Shown: positions 28,141 to 36,885, counted from the stretch's first letter. The stretch: 64,000 nt of DNA from Tisiphia sp964030975 (GCF_964030975.1 NZ_CAXIQH010000001.1:1906457-1970456); one strand, 5' to 3'. Translations and numbers: made by a program. The notes: generated from the letters alone by a model not told the origin.

Positions 28141-29454
28141 CTAATTTCTTTGGGATAAGGATGCTGTACACCCTAGCATTCTATCAACAACATTAGCTAC
28201 AGCCAACTCTTCTATTTTTCCTGTTCTACGATCTTTTAATTCGACCACATTATTGGCAGAGTTCTTGGAACCAATAATTATTTGGTACGGTGAACCTATA
28301 AGATCATGAGTGGCAAATTTTTTACCAGCTCTCTCATTCGTATCATCGTATAATACCTCTATTTTATTTGCTACAAATTTGTCATATAGATTTTGCGATA
28401 GTTCATTGCATTTACTATCAAGTATATTCAAATTTAATATTGATACCATAAAAGGAGCAATATTTGGCGGCCATATAATCCCTTTATCATCATGACTTGA
28501 TTCGATTATGGCAGCTAAAAGTCTTGAAATACCTATACCATAAGAACTCATTTCCACTGGTAAAAGACTCCCATCACTAGTATTTACTAGAGCCTTCATT
28601 GCTTTCGAATATTTTGTGCCAATATAAAAAATATGTCCAACCTCAATACCCTTACTACTAGCAAGATTATCTTCCGATAACAAACATTTATCAGAATCAT
28701 GCTTTTCTTCTGCTACTGCATATAAGGATTGTAATTTTTCAATATCTAAACTTTCCTGATCTGTTAAAGATAGAAACTTTTTGTCATAAAAAATAGTACT
28801 CTCACCATTATCAGCAAGAATATGAAACTCATGACTTAAATTACCACCAATCGGGCCATTATCGGCAAGTACTGGGATTACACGGAGTCCCATATCACGA
28901 AAAGTTTGCATATATGCTAGATACATCTGATTATAAGTTTTTATCGCACTTATTTGATCTATATCGAAAGAATATGCATCTTTCATTAAAAATTCCCTAC
29001 CACGCATTACCCCAAAGCGAGGTCTAATTTCATCCCTAAATTTCCACTGAATATGATATAAGTTTTTTGGTAAATCTTTATAGGACTGAATATTATTCCT
29101 AAAAATATCAGTAACCATATCTTCATTAGTAGGCCCAAATAATAAAGTATTATCATGGCGATCTTGAAATTTTAACATTTCCTTACCGTAATTCTCAAAT
29201 CTTCCAGATTCCATCCATAAAGATGCTGGTTGAATACAAGGCATTAATATTTCAATGGCACCTGCTTTATTCATATTAAGACGAACAATATTTTCAACAT
29301 TTTTCAGGGCTTTTAATCCCATAGGCAACCAGCTATAAATCCCAGCAGATTGTTGTCTTATCATACCGCTTCTAAGCATTAATCTGTGAGAAACTACTTG
29401 TGCCTCTACTGGTTCTTCCTTTAGCACAGGTAAAAAATATTTTGATAGTAACAT
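28141..29454 (-). CDS. proS: Proline--tRNA ligase, short alphaproteobacterial type
   Basis: Class II aminoacyl-tRNA synthetase of 437 residues from MLLSKYFLPV. It has RLMLRSGMIRQQSAGIYSWL near the N-terminus, motif 2 (QWKFRDEIRPRFGVMRGREF), motif 3 (SSYGIGISRLLAAIIE), and a C-terminal anticodon-binding domain. It lacks the INS editing insertion of the longer bacterial form, as usual in this group. The open frame has four extra upstream codons (MSLF). It is the first gene of a unit with the CPBP protease. Confidence 0.95.
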   Translation of the reverse strand: MLLSKYFLPVLKEEPVEAQVVSHRLMLRSGMIRQQSAGIYSWLPMGLKALKNVENIVRLNMNKAGAIEILMPCIQPASLWMESGRFENYGKEMLKFQDRHDNTLLFGPTNEDMVTDIFRNNIQSYKDLPKNLYHIQWKFRDEIRPRFGVMRGREFLMKDAYSFDIDQISAIKTYNQMYLAYMQTFRDMGLRVIPVLADNGPIGGNLSHEFHILADNGESTIFYDKKFLSLTDQESLDIEKLQSLYAVAEEKHDSDKCLLSEDNLASSKGIEVGHIFYIGTKYSKAMKALVNTSDGSLLPVEMSSYGIGISRLLAAIIESSHDDKGIIWPPNIAPFMVSILNLNILDSKCNELSQNLYDKFVANKIEVLYDDTNERAGKKFATHDLIGSPYQIIIGSKNSANNVVELKDRRTGKIEELAVANVVDRMLGCTASLSQRN

Positions 29455-29486
29455 GAATAGACTCAAATGAATTAAAGAGTTGTGTA

Positions 29487-29613
29487 TATAGCTAATCCGT
29501 TAAGGTTCTCATAGCTTTTCCGTCATTGCAAGAAGGTCATAAGACCGACGAAACAAATCCAGAAAAGTAACAAATGGATTGCTTCGTCGGCTCATGCCTC
29601 CTCGCAAGAGCAG
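29487..29613. repeat. B-C element, right end missing, upstream of proS
   Basis: TATAGCTAATCCGTTAAGG starts it, with TCATTGCAAGAAGGTC, ATTGCTTCGTCGGCTCATGC and CTCCTCGCAAGAGCAGG following. The right-hand TTAGCTATA end is absent. Confidence 0.7.
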
Positions 29614-29784
29614 GGAATATAGTGCAAAAATTCTTCTCCAATCCCTATACATACTATCGTTTCAGCAATCTTATAATTCTCTAAAAAAACTTCTATATTG
29701 TTTTTTTAGTGTTTTTTTGACAAAAGTCCCCAAATTTGACCTACAAAACAGTCTATTTTTAACCGTTTTTCACGGGGGGAAAGT

Positions 29785-30185
29785 ATGACAGAATCGTTAA
29801 TTTTCCCTGAGAATTTAGTTGAAAATACTGATGCTATTTTCTATAACATAGCCGGTAATTTCACCCCACCTGAATGGCGGAGCCTTACCAATAATTATGG
29901 TAAACAATTAAGTAAGACTTCTCGTCAACTTCTATCTTTGATAGTTTCTTGTATAAAAACTGATAACTACAACAATAATATACAAGAATTACAAGAAGGC
30001 TATCATTTTTTCCAACAAGAGCTAGGAGTTAGTCAAAGTAGGGTTAAACAATGTCTAACAGAATTACAAAAAAGTGGGTTCATTTATCATACTTTAATTA
30101 CTACGGTCAAACATAACATAAAGTGCCGTAATATTTTATGTATCAAACTCCTTAAGAAATTTATGAATTTTCGTAAAGCTAATGA
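29785..30185 (+). pseudogene. Truncated gene, winged-helix/replication-initiator-like
   Basis: An open frame with a strong ribosome-binding site (GGGGGGAAAG) codes for about 134 residues before it enters the MITE at 30186. The part LQEGYHFFQQELGVSQSRVK, then QCLTELQKSGFIY, looks like a winged-helix DNA-binding domain of the kind seen in replication initiators. No specific family is recognised. The rest is lost: on the far side of the MITE is an unrelated transposase remnant. Confidence 0.45.
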
Positions 30186-30325
30186 TATAGTTATGCTCAT
30201 AGGATTAGGTGATAAAGAACATAACGATTGTAAGTTGTCATTCCCGCGAAGGCGGGAATCTAGATACCTGCTTTCGCAAGGTTAACACAAAGTTTGTATC
30301 ACCTAATTCAATAGGTTTCACTATA
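30186..30325 (+). mobile_element. 140-bp MITE, family A, copy 3, at a chimeric junction
   Basis: It starts TATAGTTATGCTCATAGG and ends ATAGGTTTCACTATA. The core palindrome is CATTCCCGCGAAGGCGGG. The left neighbour is the truncated gene at 29785 and the right neighbour an IS630 transposase piece. Its internal frame fuses to the transposase frame (GFTI followed by VAGLVNNQS). Confidence 0.9.
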
Positions 30326-30677
30326 GTAGCTGGTTTGGTAAACAATCAATCGATAGCCCCTTTTGTTTTTAATGGAACTTGCAATACAGAGTTATTTAAT
30401 AATTGGGTTGAGAAGTTTTTAATTAAAGAGTTAAAAGCAGGACAGGTTGTAGTTATGGATAATGCTAGTTTCCATAAATCAAAGAAGACAAAGGAATTAA
30501 TAGAATCAGTTGGCTGCAAACTTATCTTTTTACCTCCATATTCACCAGACTTAAATCCCATAGAGAAGTTTTGGGCAAATATGAAACGATGGATTAAAAA
30601 TAAGGTAACAGAAACTAGCAAATTATTTGAAATTATTGCTATGTTCTTTGTCACCTAATTCTATAGGTTTCACTATA
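30326..30677 (+). mobile_element. IS630-family element, C-terminal half of transposase and one end
   Basis: The reading frame AGLVNNQSIAPFVFNG...VVVMDNASFHKSK...FLPPYSPDLNPIEKFW is the second half of an IS630 DDE transposase (second D in MDNASFH, E in PIEKFW). It stops at TAA inside the terminal repeat, which ends TCACCTAATTCTATAGG then TTTCACTATA. That terminus closely matches the ends of the 140-bp MITEs, so this is the probable parent family. The N-terminal half is replaced by the MITE at 30186-30325. Confidence 0.85.
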
Positions 30678-30681
30678 TATG

Positions 30682-30750
30682 GTGGAGCTAGCTTCTCCTT
30701 CCATAACAGGACTTTCACCTGTAAGACTAATGCACCTTTTCTTGGCACAC
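30682..30750 (-). other. Group II intron 5'-end fragment
   Basis: On the minus strand GTGTGCCAAGAAAAGGTGCA is followed by TTACAGGTGAAAGTCCTGT and TATGGAAGGAGAAGCTAGC. A GTGYG start, a GGTGAAAGTCC stem and this spacing are typical of the 5' part of domain I in bacterial group II introns. The fragment is cut off by the IS630 end at 30677. An intron 3' end on the same strand lies at 62015-62340. Confidence 0.45.
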
Positions 30751-30772
30751 ACACACTTTCTTGGACAGAGCC

Positions 30773-30877
30773 TATGGCTAACCTGCTAATGTTTTAATAG
30801 CTCTTTTAGTTATAAGTATCTGTTCATTATGCTTGTAGCAATATACTAGTATCCAGAGCCTATTCGAGTTAGCTATA
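30773..30877. repeat. Family B element with a non-standard core
   Basis: TATGGCTAACCTGCTAATG on the left and TTCGAGTTAGCTATA on the right are B ends. The core (AGTTATAAGTATCTG and flanks) lacks the family C arms. Confidence 0.6.
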
Positions 30878-30943
30878 TAAAATAATTATAGAAATACAAA
30901 TAATTTAATGCTATAAGTATGTCATGCTATAGTCATATGACTT

Positions 30944-31034
30944 GGAGAGGTGGCCGAGAGGCTGAAGGCGACGGTTTGCTAAACCGTTATACGGGTTAAC
31001 CGTATCGAGGGTTCGAATCCCTCTCTCTCCGCCA
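30944..31034 (+). tRNA. tRNA-Ser (GCT)
   Basis: A class II tRNA begins GGAGAGGTGGCCGAGAGGCT, has anticodon stem-loop ACGGTTTGCTAAACCGT (anticodon GCT), a long variable arm TACGGGTTAACCGTA, T-arm GGGTTCGAATCCC and an encoded CCA. It reads AGY serine codons. An IS21-type end begins 24 bp after it. Confidence 0.97.
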
Positions 31035-31058
31035 TTCGGGACAGTTTGCTACTTTTTG

Positions 31059-31407
31059 TGTAAATTGTAATAAACTATTGCCCCCCTTGACCACAAAAAA
31101 AATTAGTTAATTTTGGTTAAAATTCAGATAAAATTCCCTAAAATCATTGGTAATTTTTAATTTATATAATAGTATATTATTTTAATCTTTATTCTGCATC
31201 TTTTCCTCCTCTAAAACTTTTATTACCAGTTTCTATGATTTGACAATGATGGGTTAGCCTATCGATAATTGCCTTTGTTGCCTTAGGATTACCAAATATA
31301 TCTTCCCATTCTTCAAATCTCAAATGGGTGGTTATGATAAGCGAGGACTGTTCATATAATTTTGCAAACAGCTCAAATAGTAAGAATCTAGCCTCGGGTT
31401 TTATTGG
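31059..31407 (-). mobile_element. IS21-family remnant with C-terminal piece of IstB
   Basis: The element end begins TGTAAATTGTAATAAACTAT at 31059. The minus-strand frame stopping at 31189 reads EQSSLIITTHLRFEEWEDIF, GNPKATKAIIDRLTHHCQII and ETGNKSFRGG. This is the C-terminal part of the IstB ATP-binding transposition helper. The N-terminal part and istA are missing; a MITE cuts the gene at 31408. The same end is repeated at 61059-61221, almost identically. Confidence 0.85.
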
Positions 31408-31548
31408 TATAGTTATGCTCATAGGATTAGGTGATAAAGACCATAACGATTGTAAGTTGTCATTCCTAGCTGCGGCGGGAATCTAGATACCTGCTTTCGC
31501 AGGTATGACACAAAGTTTGTATCACCTAATTCAATAGGTTTCACTATA
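31408..31548 (+). mobile_element. ~141-bp MITE, family A, copy 4, in istB
   Basis: TATAGTTATGCTCATAGG to GGTTTCACTATA. The core here has AGCTGCGGCGGGAATC, slightly diverged from other copies. It interrupts the IstB frame, and the first codons of the 31189-31422 frame are MITE sequence. Confidence 0.9.
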
Positions 31549-31724
31549 TGACACAAAAATGGATTGCTTCGTCGGCTCACGCCTCCTCGCAATGACGCCA
31601 GTTATTTTTCCGCAACTTTTAAACTACCATGATAACCTCTAAACCCGCTCTACCTTCTAACTTTCGACAGTTGTGCTAGATTCCCGCCGTTGCTAAGAAT
31701 GACAAGGGAGTACGGGAACATAAG
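31549..31724. repeat. Mixed palindrome fragments
   Basis: Half of a family C palindrome (ATTGCTTCGTCGGCTCACGC, CCTCGCAATGACGCC) is followed by a segment (AGTTATTTTTCCGCAAC, then CTAACTTTCGACAGTTGTG) that recurs inverted at 45285-45362. A family D half-palindrome follows. No coding potential is seen. Confidence 0.6.
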
Positions 31725-31959
31725 TACCCTATTTTTTATTTTGTAGTGAAAGTGTAATTCGACATAATGTCCCAATTTAAGGAAAAAAAACCGATCTCTA
31801 ACTGTCATTGCGAGGAGCCACTTTAGGCGACGAAGCAATCCAAAAGACCAGAAGTGGATTGCTTTGTCGTGTTTACACACTCCTAGCAATGACGCTTGTG
31901 TAGCATAATATCCTTATAATTTTTTGCTATTTTTACGATAGAATAAAAAATGTAGGGTA
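31725..31959. mobile_element. 235-bp element, family E, copy 1
   Basis: The ends are TACCCTATTTTTTATTTTG and the inverse AATAAAAAATGTAGGGTA. A family C palindrome (GTCATTGCGAGGAGCC ... ACTCCTAGCAATGACGC) sits inside. A copy of the same length, in the opposite orientation, lies at 38891-39125. It is a small non-autonomous transposable element carrying a palindrome. Confidence 0.8.
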
Positions 31960-31976
31960 CTTATGGAACAATTCCC

Positions 31977-32582
31977 TTAAGCAAGGGCTATATATGTCTG
32001 TTGCTTATTACAATAAGTAAAAATTTGTCCTGTTTTTATATCAAAAAACCATAAATGAATAATTAGTTCTTTCTTGCTTACCTGTTCATTGATCCATGGA
32101 AACATCATGCAATTTTGATATGATTGTTTAAGTGCTAATTTTGCATAATCATCAGCATTTTGTTGCCTAAAATTAGGTGTTTTTATTAGAGAAACCCAGT
32201 TAGTTATAAAGTCATTTTGCTGTGAATCATCACTATTTAATAATTTCTGAATTCCGCCGCATTGACTATGCCCTAATATAATTAAGTGTTCAATTCTCAA
32301 AAAACAAACTCCGAATTCTAAGGCAGCACTCGTACCATGATGATATGTATCTTTTTCATAAGGGGGAACGATATTTGCTACATTACGAACAACAAATAGA
32401 TCTCCTGGATCGCACTGTAATATTAACGCGGGATCTACTCGTGAATCACAACAAGCAACTACCATAATCTTTGGTTGTTGACCATCACGGGATAGGCTGT
32501 GCATGATAGACTTATTACTATCAGCATATTTCTTTCTAAAGACTTGATAACCTTTTAGTATTTTGTCAAAACTTTGTTGCAT
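31977..32582 (-). CDS. Beta-class carbonic anhydrase
   Basis: A 201-residue zinc enzyme interconverting CO2 and bicarbonate. Zinc and active-site residues are visible: CCDSRVDPALIL (Cys and the Asp-Arg dyad, about residues 43-54), and GHSQCGGIQKLL (His and Cys, about residue 103). The middle HHGTSAALEFGVCFLRIEHL is typical. The sequence is complete. It lies between repeats, next to the broken ubiX. Confidence 0.94.
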   Translation of the reverse strand: MQQSFDKILKGYQVFRKKYADSNKSIMHSLSRDGQQPKIMVVACCDSRVDPALILQCDPGDLFVVRNVANIVPPYEKDTYHHGTSAALEFGVCFLRIEHLIILGHSQCGGIQKLLNSDDSQQNDFITNWVSLIKTPNFRQQNADDYAKLALKQSYQNCMMFPWINEQVSKKELIIHLWFFDIKTGQIFTYCNKQQTYIALA

Positions 32583-32801
32583 TTGTTAATCCTTAAAACG
32601 TCACTGAAATTATAGCATATATTTTCCAAGCACTAATATGTTATTTTAGCCCATCCCAACGTTTTATCAAACCAGTATCAATATCAAAAATGTCAAGCAC
32701 TCGAGAAATTGAGTGATTTATTATATCATCCAAGGTTTTTGGTAAATTATAAAAAGCTGGCACTGGAGGAGCAATTATCCCGCCATAACTTGTTATAGCA
32801 C

Positions 32802-33287
32802 TTAACATATAGGTTCATACATTATTTTAAACGTTCTACAACTTGCCTCAAATACAGAAATACCTTTATCTAATAATTTTCTAATGTTATTTTTTATCGG
32901 AAACCAATGATGTTCAATAGGATTTAAATCAGGGGAATAAGGTGGTAAAAATTTTAGTTTGCAGCCAGCTTTTTCAATTAATTCTTTAGCCCTTTTGGAT
33001 TTATGAAAGCTTGCATTATCAGCAATGACAACCTGTCCAGGCTTTAGCTCCGGCACAAGGCAATTTTCTATATAAGCTTCAAATACCTTACTATCACAGC
33101 TCCCAGTAAAGACTAGTGATGCGATTAAACTATTCTGATTTAACGCACCAATAAAACTTGTTCTTTCACTACGTTTTCCCGATTTACTCCCATTACAACG
33201 ACTTCCTTTCATTGACCATCCATATTCATATGATTCATTATCATTTATGCCCGCTTCATCAAGATAAACACGTTTCTCTTTCGGCAC
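32802..33287 (-). CDS. IS630 transposase, catalytic part (frame B)
   Basis: This frame encodes the DDE domain: first Asp in VYLDEAGINDNE, second in VVIADNASFHKSKRAKE, and Glu in DLNPIEHHWFPIKNN, with FLPPYSPDLNP as in the family. Read upstream, the same frame continues DFLSELEKVPKEKRVYLDEA back through KKTYAYKERDEGKRQ to an A8 run at 33352-33359, where it overlaps frame A. Frameshifting by -1 would give one transposase. The internal ATG at 33287 is probably not a true start. Confidence 0.9.
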   Translation of the reverse strand: MPKEKRVYLDEAGINDNESYEYGWSMKGSRCNGSKSGKRSERTSFIGALNQNSLIASLVFTGSCDSKVFEAYIENCLVPELKPGQVVIADNASFHKSKRAKELIEKAGCKLKFLPPYSPDLNPIEHHWFPIKNNIRKLLDKGISVFEASCRTFKIMYEPIC

Positions 33288-33292
33288 TTTTT

Positions 33293-33685
33293 CTAATTCA
33301 CTGAGAAAATCTTGTCGCTTTCCTTCATCTCTTTCTTTATACGCATATGTCTTTTTTTTCGAGTAATGTTGAGTTTCTTTAAAGCTCGGCTGATAGTCAT
33401 TATACTTGCAACATTATCTAATTCTTTTGCTATTTCTGTAAGCGTTAACGAGTTACCTTTTTCTACTAAATGACGCAACTCCGATAAATCAGGGATTTTA
33501 TGACCATATCCTTTCTGGTATCCCTCCTTTGACTTTATATCTCCAGTTTGTTTCTTTAATCTAATCCAATCATAGATTATTGACCGACTAATTTTAAAGG
33601 TTTCGCATGTAAGTGCTACTTTCTTATATTTCTCATAATGTTCTATAACTCTAGAACGTAAATCGTAACTGTAGGGGGATGCCAT
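33293..33685 (-). CDS. IS630 transposase, DNA-binding part (frame A)
   Basis: A 130-residue N-terminal part with two helix-turn-helix units: YSYDLRSRVIEHYEKYKKVA with CETFKISRSIIYDWIRLKKQ, and LTLTEIAKELDNVASIMTIS. It resembles OrfA of Tc1/mariner-like IS630 elements. Frame A passes through CGA-AAA-AAA-AGA, a slippery A8 run, and ends at 33293. After a -1 shift the protein would join the DDE domain. Confidence 0.9.
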   Translation of the reverse strand: MASPYSYDLRSRVIEHYEKYKKVALTCETFKISRSIIYDWIRLKKQTGDIKSKEGYQKGYGHKIPDLSELRHLVEKGNSLTLTEIAKELDNVASIMTISRALKKLNITRKKRHMRIKKEMKESDKIFSVN

Positions 33686-34304
33686 ATTGCTATTATAAAA
33701 TTTTTTTATTATTTATCATTATAACTTATTTGAATCCATATGTTAAGTGCTATACTTTCAACATATTCTCTAAATGCCCCCTATGTAAGGGCGTTTCTCT
33801 GATCATTAAGACTAGCTTTCTTTGCTCTTTCAGTATAACACCTGCCGCTCTACTGATTAAATTATTCTCAATGCTGCAAGCAACTGATGCAAGAGTTCTC
33901 ATGCTACACGGAGCTATGATCATACCAAATGTCCTAAAAGAACCGCAAGCAATCCTACAACCAATATCTGAAAGGTTATAACAATAATCTGCTAAATCTT
34001 GTACTTGTTGTATAGAGTAATTTGTTTCATGCAGTATAGTCAAATGGGCAGATTTTGAGATAATTAAATGACTTTCAATATTTAACTGCCGCAAAATCTC
34101 AAGTAACCTTATACCATATATGGCTCCAGAAGCTCCAGAGATTGCCACAAGCAATTTTTTTTTATTATCACCAGTCATAGCTATATTTTTTCCTTTTAAA
34201 GTATATTATTTTGTATTAAAATAATATTTGGTTTTATAAAGTTGATTTTATAGAAATCTTAGTTTTTACTACCCTTAGTTTCTAATCGATTATGGAGTTT
34301 AAAA

Positions 34305-34481
34305 ATGAATATCAATAACCACATACAAAGCTTACAAAAAAAACATGATGATTTACAAAGACTAATAAACGCCGCATTTTTACATTTGCAGGATGATACT
34401 AAAATCAAACAATTAAAGAAGCAAAAATTAATGTTAAAAGATAAAATTTTGTTGCTATATAAGGATATCTCCAACAATTAA
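34305..34481 (+). CDS. Small YdcH/DUF465-type coiled-coil protein
   Basis: A 58-residue protein, MNINNHIQSLQKKHDDLQRL, ending KQKLMLKDKILLLYKDISNN. The helical pattern and TKIKQLKKQKLMLKDKI match the small DUF465 (YdcH) proteins common in alphaproteobacteria, whose function is unknown. A TGGAG ribosome-binding site sits 8 bases before the ATG. The opposite-strand frame over this region (34259-34477) is a shadow. Confidence 0.75.
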   Translation: MNINNHIQSLQKKHDDLQRLINAAFLHLQDDTKIKQLKKQKLMLKDKILLLYKDISNN

Positions 34482-34649
34482 ATTTATTGATTCTCTTAAA
34501 GCAGAATGCTATAATTTAACAGCTTCTGTGAATTGGTTGTCTAAAGGTTTGTGTATAATTGTTTAGTACGGGTAATTCGTTTACTTTTTTTGTTTCAAAT
34601 AAAAAATCCTTCTAGTATATTCAGAGACACTGATAAAAAAATAATAAAT

Positions 34650-35279
34650 ATGGTATTATCTCTGAAAAGTAAAGGATTAACTGTTATTTTGTCTTCTCCC
34701 TCGGCTGCTGGTAAATCCAGTTTAGTGAGAGCAGCTTTAAAAATAGACAGTAATCTTAGATTATCTGTCTCTGCAACCACCAGAAGTCCTAGAACAAGTG
34801 AGATTGATGGAGTAAATTACTATTTCAAAACCAAAGATGAATTTAATAGATTAATTGAACAAGATGCATTCCTTGAATATGCAAATATTTATAATAATTA
34901 TTATGGAACGCCTAGAAAAATTGTAGAAGACTTACTAAATCAAGGACTAGATGTTTTGTTTGATATAGATTGGCAAGGCACAAAATCCATAAAAAAAATC
35001 TTATCAAATGTAATTACAATTTTTATTTTGCCTCCAACTCCTAGTATTTTGCAACAACGAATTCGAGATAGAGGGCAAGATAATAAAGAAGCAATAGAGT
35101 TGCGTATGAAATTGGCAACCAAAGAAGTGCAATACGCTAAATATTATGATTACGTGGTTATTAATGATGATTTTGACATTACTCTTAAAACTATATATTC
35201 GATAATCACCGCTGAACGTGTGAAAAGAATAAGACTTAATTTGGATAAGTTTTATAGTGATTGGCAATATGCGTTATAG
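34650..35279 (+). CDS. gmk: Guanylate kinase
   Basis: Converts GMP to GDP. About 209 residues from MVLSLKSKGLTVILSSPSAA. The P-loop is SSPSAAGKSSLVRAAL (usually GPSGxGKS), and the GMP-binding region reads SATTRSPRTSEIDGVNYYF. The frame is open 33 codons further upstream, but the family start is at 34650. The final TTA TAG coincides with the TATAGCTAACC end of the repeat at 35275, so the stop codon is supplied by that element. Confidence 0.95.
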   Translation: MVLSLKSKGLTVILSSPSAAGKSSLVRAALKIDSNLRLSVSATTRSPRTSEIDGVNYYFKTKDEFNRLIEQDAFLEYANIYNNYYGTPRKIVEDLLNQGLDVLFDIDWQGTKSIKKILSNVITIFILPPTPSILQQRIRDRGQDNKEAIELRMKLATKEVQYAKYYDYVVINDDFDITLKTIYSIITAERVKRIRLNLDKFYSDWQYAL

Positions 35280-35400
35280 CTAACCTGATTAGCATTTAGC
35301 CATAGTAAATTGGCGTCATTGCGAGGAGCTGCTTCAGTAGCGACGAAGCAATCTAATGAATGTGGATTGCTTCAACCACTATGTGGTTTCGCAATGACGT
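35275..35400. repeat. B-C element at the 3' end of gmk
   Basis: TATAGCTAACCTGATTAGCA, then GCGTCATTGCGAGGAGC and the inverse GGTTTCGCAATGACG. The right-hand B end is missing. The left end gives gmk its stop. Confidence 0.8.
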
Positions 35401-35479
35401 TTTGTACTTTTCTGCACTTTTAAAATTGCCATGAGGGTTATGTGTAAGATGAATTACTTTAGTTATTTCCGACAGGCTC

Positions 35480-36067
35480 CTAGGCAAGTATTTTCTTAGA
35501 TACTTGTACTATAGCAGGTCTAAGTAATCGATCTTTTATCTTATAACCTGATTGCATAACTGCCATGATACTATCTTGATCATGTTCATCTGATACTATT
35601 TGTGAAATCGCATGATGTATATTATAATCAAATTTTTCCCCTAATAATGGTTCTATTGACTCTAGGCCGTGCTTTTGTAGTATGCTAGTCAACTCACCTT
35701 TAGTCATTTCTACGCCGGTAATAATATTAGCTAGCTCTCCTTCCATATTTTGTGGCTTATGCTCTAAAGCTCTAGCAAGATTGTCGTTAACACTGAGTAA
35801 ATCTTTAGCAAAAGAAAAAATGGCATAATTTTTTGCCTCTTCAATTGATTTTTCTAAACGTTTCCTAGTATTGTCAGATTCAGCTATTGTTCTTAGCAAT
35901 TTATCTTGTAAAATCTCAATTTGACTTTTCAAACTAACAATCTCTTGCAAGCTATCTTGTAGAACTAGGGTATCAGAAGACTGGTTTTCTACTTCATTTA
36001 GTAGTTGTTCATCAGCGTTAGTATCAATTTCTTGATTATTACTATTATTCTCTTGTTGTTTTTCCAT
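35480..36067 (-). CDS. grpE: Nucleotide exchange factor GrpE
   Basis: Co-chaperone that releases ADP from DnaK. It has 195 residues, with a disordered acidic N-terminus, a long coiled coil (about residues 45-110) and the C-terminal beta domain DYNIHHAISQIVSDEHDQDS. It is divergent from rph with a 92-bp shared upstream region containing a possible heat-shock promoter. Confidence 0.95.
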   Translation of the reverse strand: MEKQQENNSNNQEIDTNADEQLLNEVENQSSDTLVLQDSLQEIVSLKSQIEILQDKLLRTIAESDNTRKRLEKSIEEAKNYAIFSFAKDLLSVNDNLARALEHKPQNMEGELANIITGVEMTKGELTSILQKHGLESIEPLLGEKFDYNIHHAISQIVSDEHDQDSIMAVMQSGYKIKDRLLRPAIVQVSKKILA

Positions 36068-36107
36068 ATTTACAGCCTTTTTCCTTGCAAAAATCTACTT
36101 TCTTAAC

Positions 36108-36135
36108 ATATAGTGTAAAGCTTTGTATTTTCAAG
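36108..36135 (-). promoter_or_regulatory. Putative RpoH (heat-shock) promoter for grpE
   Basis: On the minus strand CTTGAAA is followed after 15 bases by CTATAT, resembling the sigma32 consensus. TTGACTTGAAA could also serve as a sigma70 -35 box. It lies about 50 bp upstream of the grpE ATG, where regulation by heat shock is expected. Confidence 0.35.
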
Positions 36136-36159
36136 TCAATTTTAATTAAGTAATAACAT

Positions 36160-36885
36160 ATGAGAGCTTTTGATAGAAAAAATAATCAATTACGTAATAT
36201 TTCAATTGAACCTTCAGTTCTGCTTAACGCTGATGGTTCGTGTCTTATTAAGTTCGGCAATACTCATGTAATATGTAGTGCGACCTACGAAACAAGTGTC
36301 CCGCCATTTTTACGTGGGCAAAATCAAGGTTGGATAAGTGCTGAGTATGGTATGTTGCCACGCTCAACCCACCAACGTATCAAGCGTGAATCGACACAAG
36401 GAAAGCAATCAGGTAGAACGCAAGAGATTCAAAGGCTAATTGGCAGATCGATGCGTACGGCAATTGATCTAAAAGCCTTGGGAGAGAAACAAATTACCAT
36501 TGATTGTGATGTAATTAATGCCGATGGTGGAACTAGAACAGCAGCAATTACAGGTAGTTATATTGCACTCCATCTAGCAATTAGATCATTAGTTGCTAGG
36601 AAGATACTTAAAACTAATCCTTTAATTAGCCAAGTGGCTGCCATTTCATGCGGTATATATAAGGGGCAGGCAATAGTTGATCTTGATTATTTAGAGGATA
36701 GCAATGCTGAAGTAGATGCCAATTTTGTTTTTGCAGGCAATGGAAATATAATAGAAATTCAAAGCACAGCTGAAAAAAACCCATTTACGGAAGAGCAATT
36801 TTATGATATGCTAAAATTAGCGAGGTGTGCTGCCTCTGATCTATTCAAGATGCAAAACCAAATATTATTAAGTAGCAAAAGTTAA
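36160..36885 (+). CDS. rph: Ribonuclease PH
   Basis: A phosphorolytic 3'-5' exoribonuclease that trims tRNA 3' ends. It has 241 residues, with GSCLIKFGNTHVICSATYE, the TQGKQSGRTQEIQRLIGRSM active-site segment and CDVINADGGTRTAAITGSYI. The protein is full length, divergent from grpE. Confidence 0.97.
   Translation: MRAFDRKNNQLRNISIEPSVLLNADGSCLIKFGNTHVICSATYETSVPPFLRGQNQGWISAEYGMLPRSTHQRIKRESTQGKQSGRTQEIQRLIGRSMRTAIDLKALGEKQITIDCDVINADGGTRTAAITGSYIALHLAIRSLVARKILKTNPLISQVAAISCGIYKGQAIVDLDYLEDSNAEVDANFVFAGNGNIIEIQSTAEKNPFTEEQFYDMLKLARCAASDLFKMQNQILLSSKS

Larger units (their letters stand above)
32796..33752 (-). mobile_element. Complete IS630-family insertion sequence in ubiX
   Basis: A 957-bp element with terminal inverted repeats TAGCACTTAACATATAGG / TAGCACTTAACATATGG and a TA duplication at 32794-32795 and 33753-33754. 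It carries a transposase in two overlapping frames (see the CDS entries). The ends differ from those of the family A MITEs, so it is a second IS630 lineage. Its neat borders and intact frames suggest a recent insertion. Confidence 0.95.
32641..34178 (-). pseudogene. ubiX: Flavin prenyltransferase UbiX, interrupted by IS630
   Basis: UbiX makes the prenylated FMN cofactor of UbiD in ubiquinone synthesis. The 5' part (33753-34178) has LVAISGASGAIYGIRLLEIL, the SKSAHLTI loop, and IIAPCSMRTLASVACSIENN, and ends HLENMLKV followed by TAG from the inserted element. The 3' part (32641-32795) continues TSYGGIIAPPVPAFYNLPKT and ends IKRWDGLK. Joining them with one TA gives LKV-TSYGG in frame and about 192 residues, the normal family length. 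The truncated 142-residue product lacks the conserved C-terminal substrate region and is probably inactive. Confidence 0.92.

Noticed and set aside
31650..31889. Minus-strand frame of 79 codons
   Set aside because: It lies entirely in repeat DNA (family E element and palindromes).
34259..34477. Minus-strand frame of 72 codons
   Set aside because: It is cysteine/phenylalanine-rich antisense of the YdcH-like gene at 34305-34481, which has a start, a ribosome-binding site and a family pattern.
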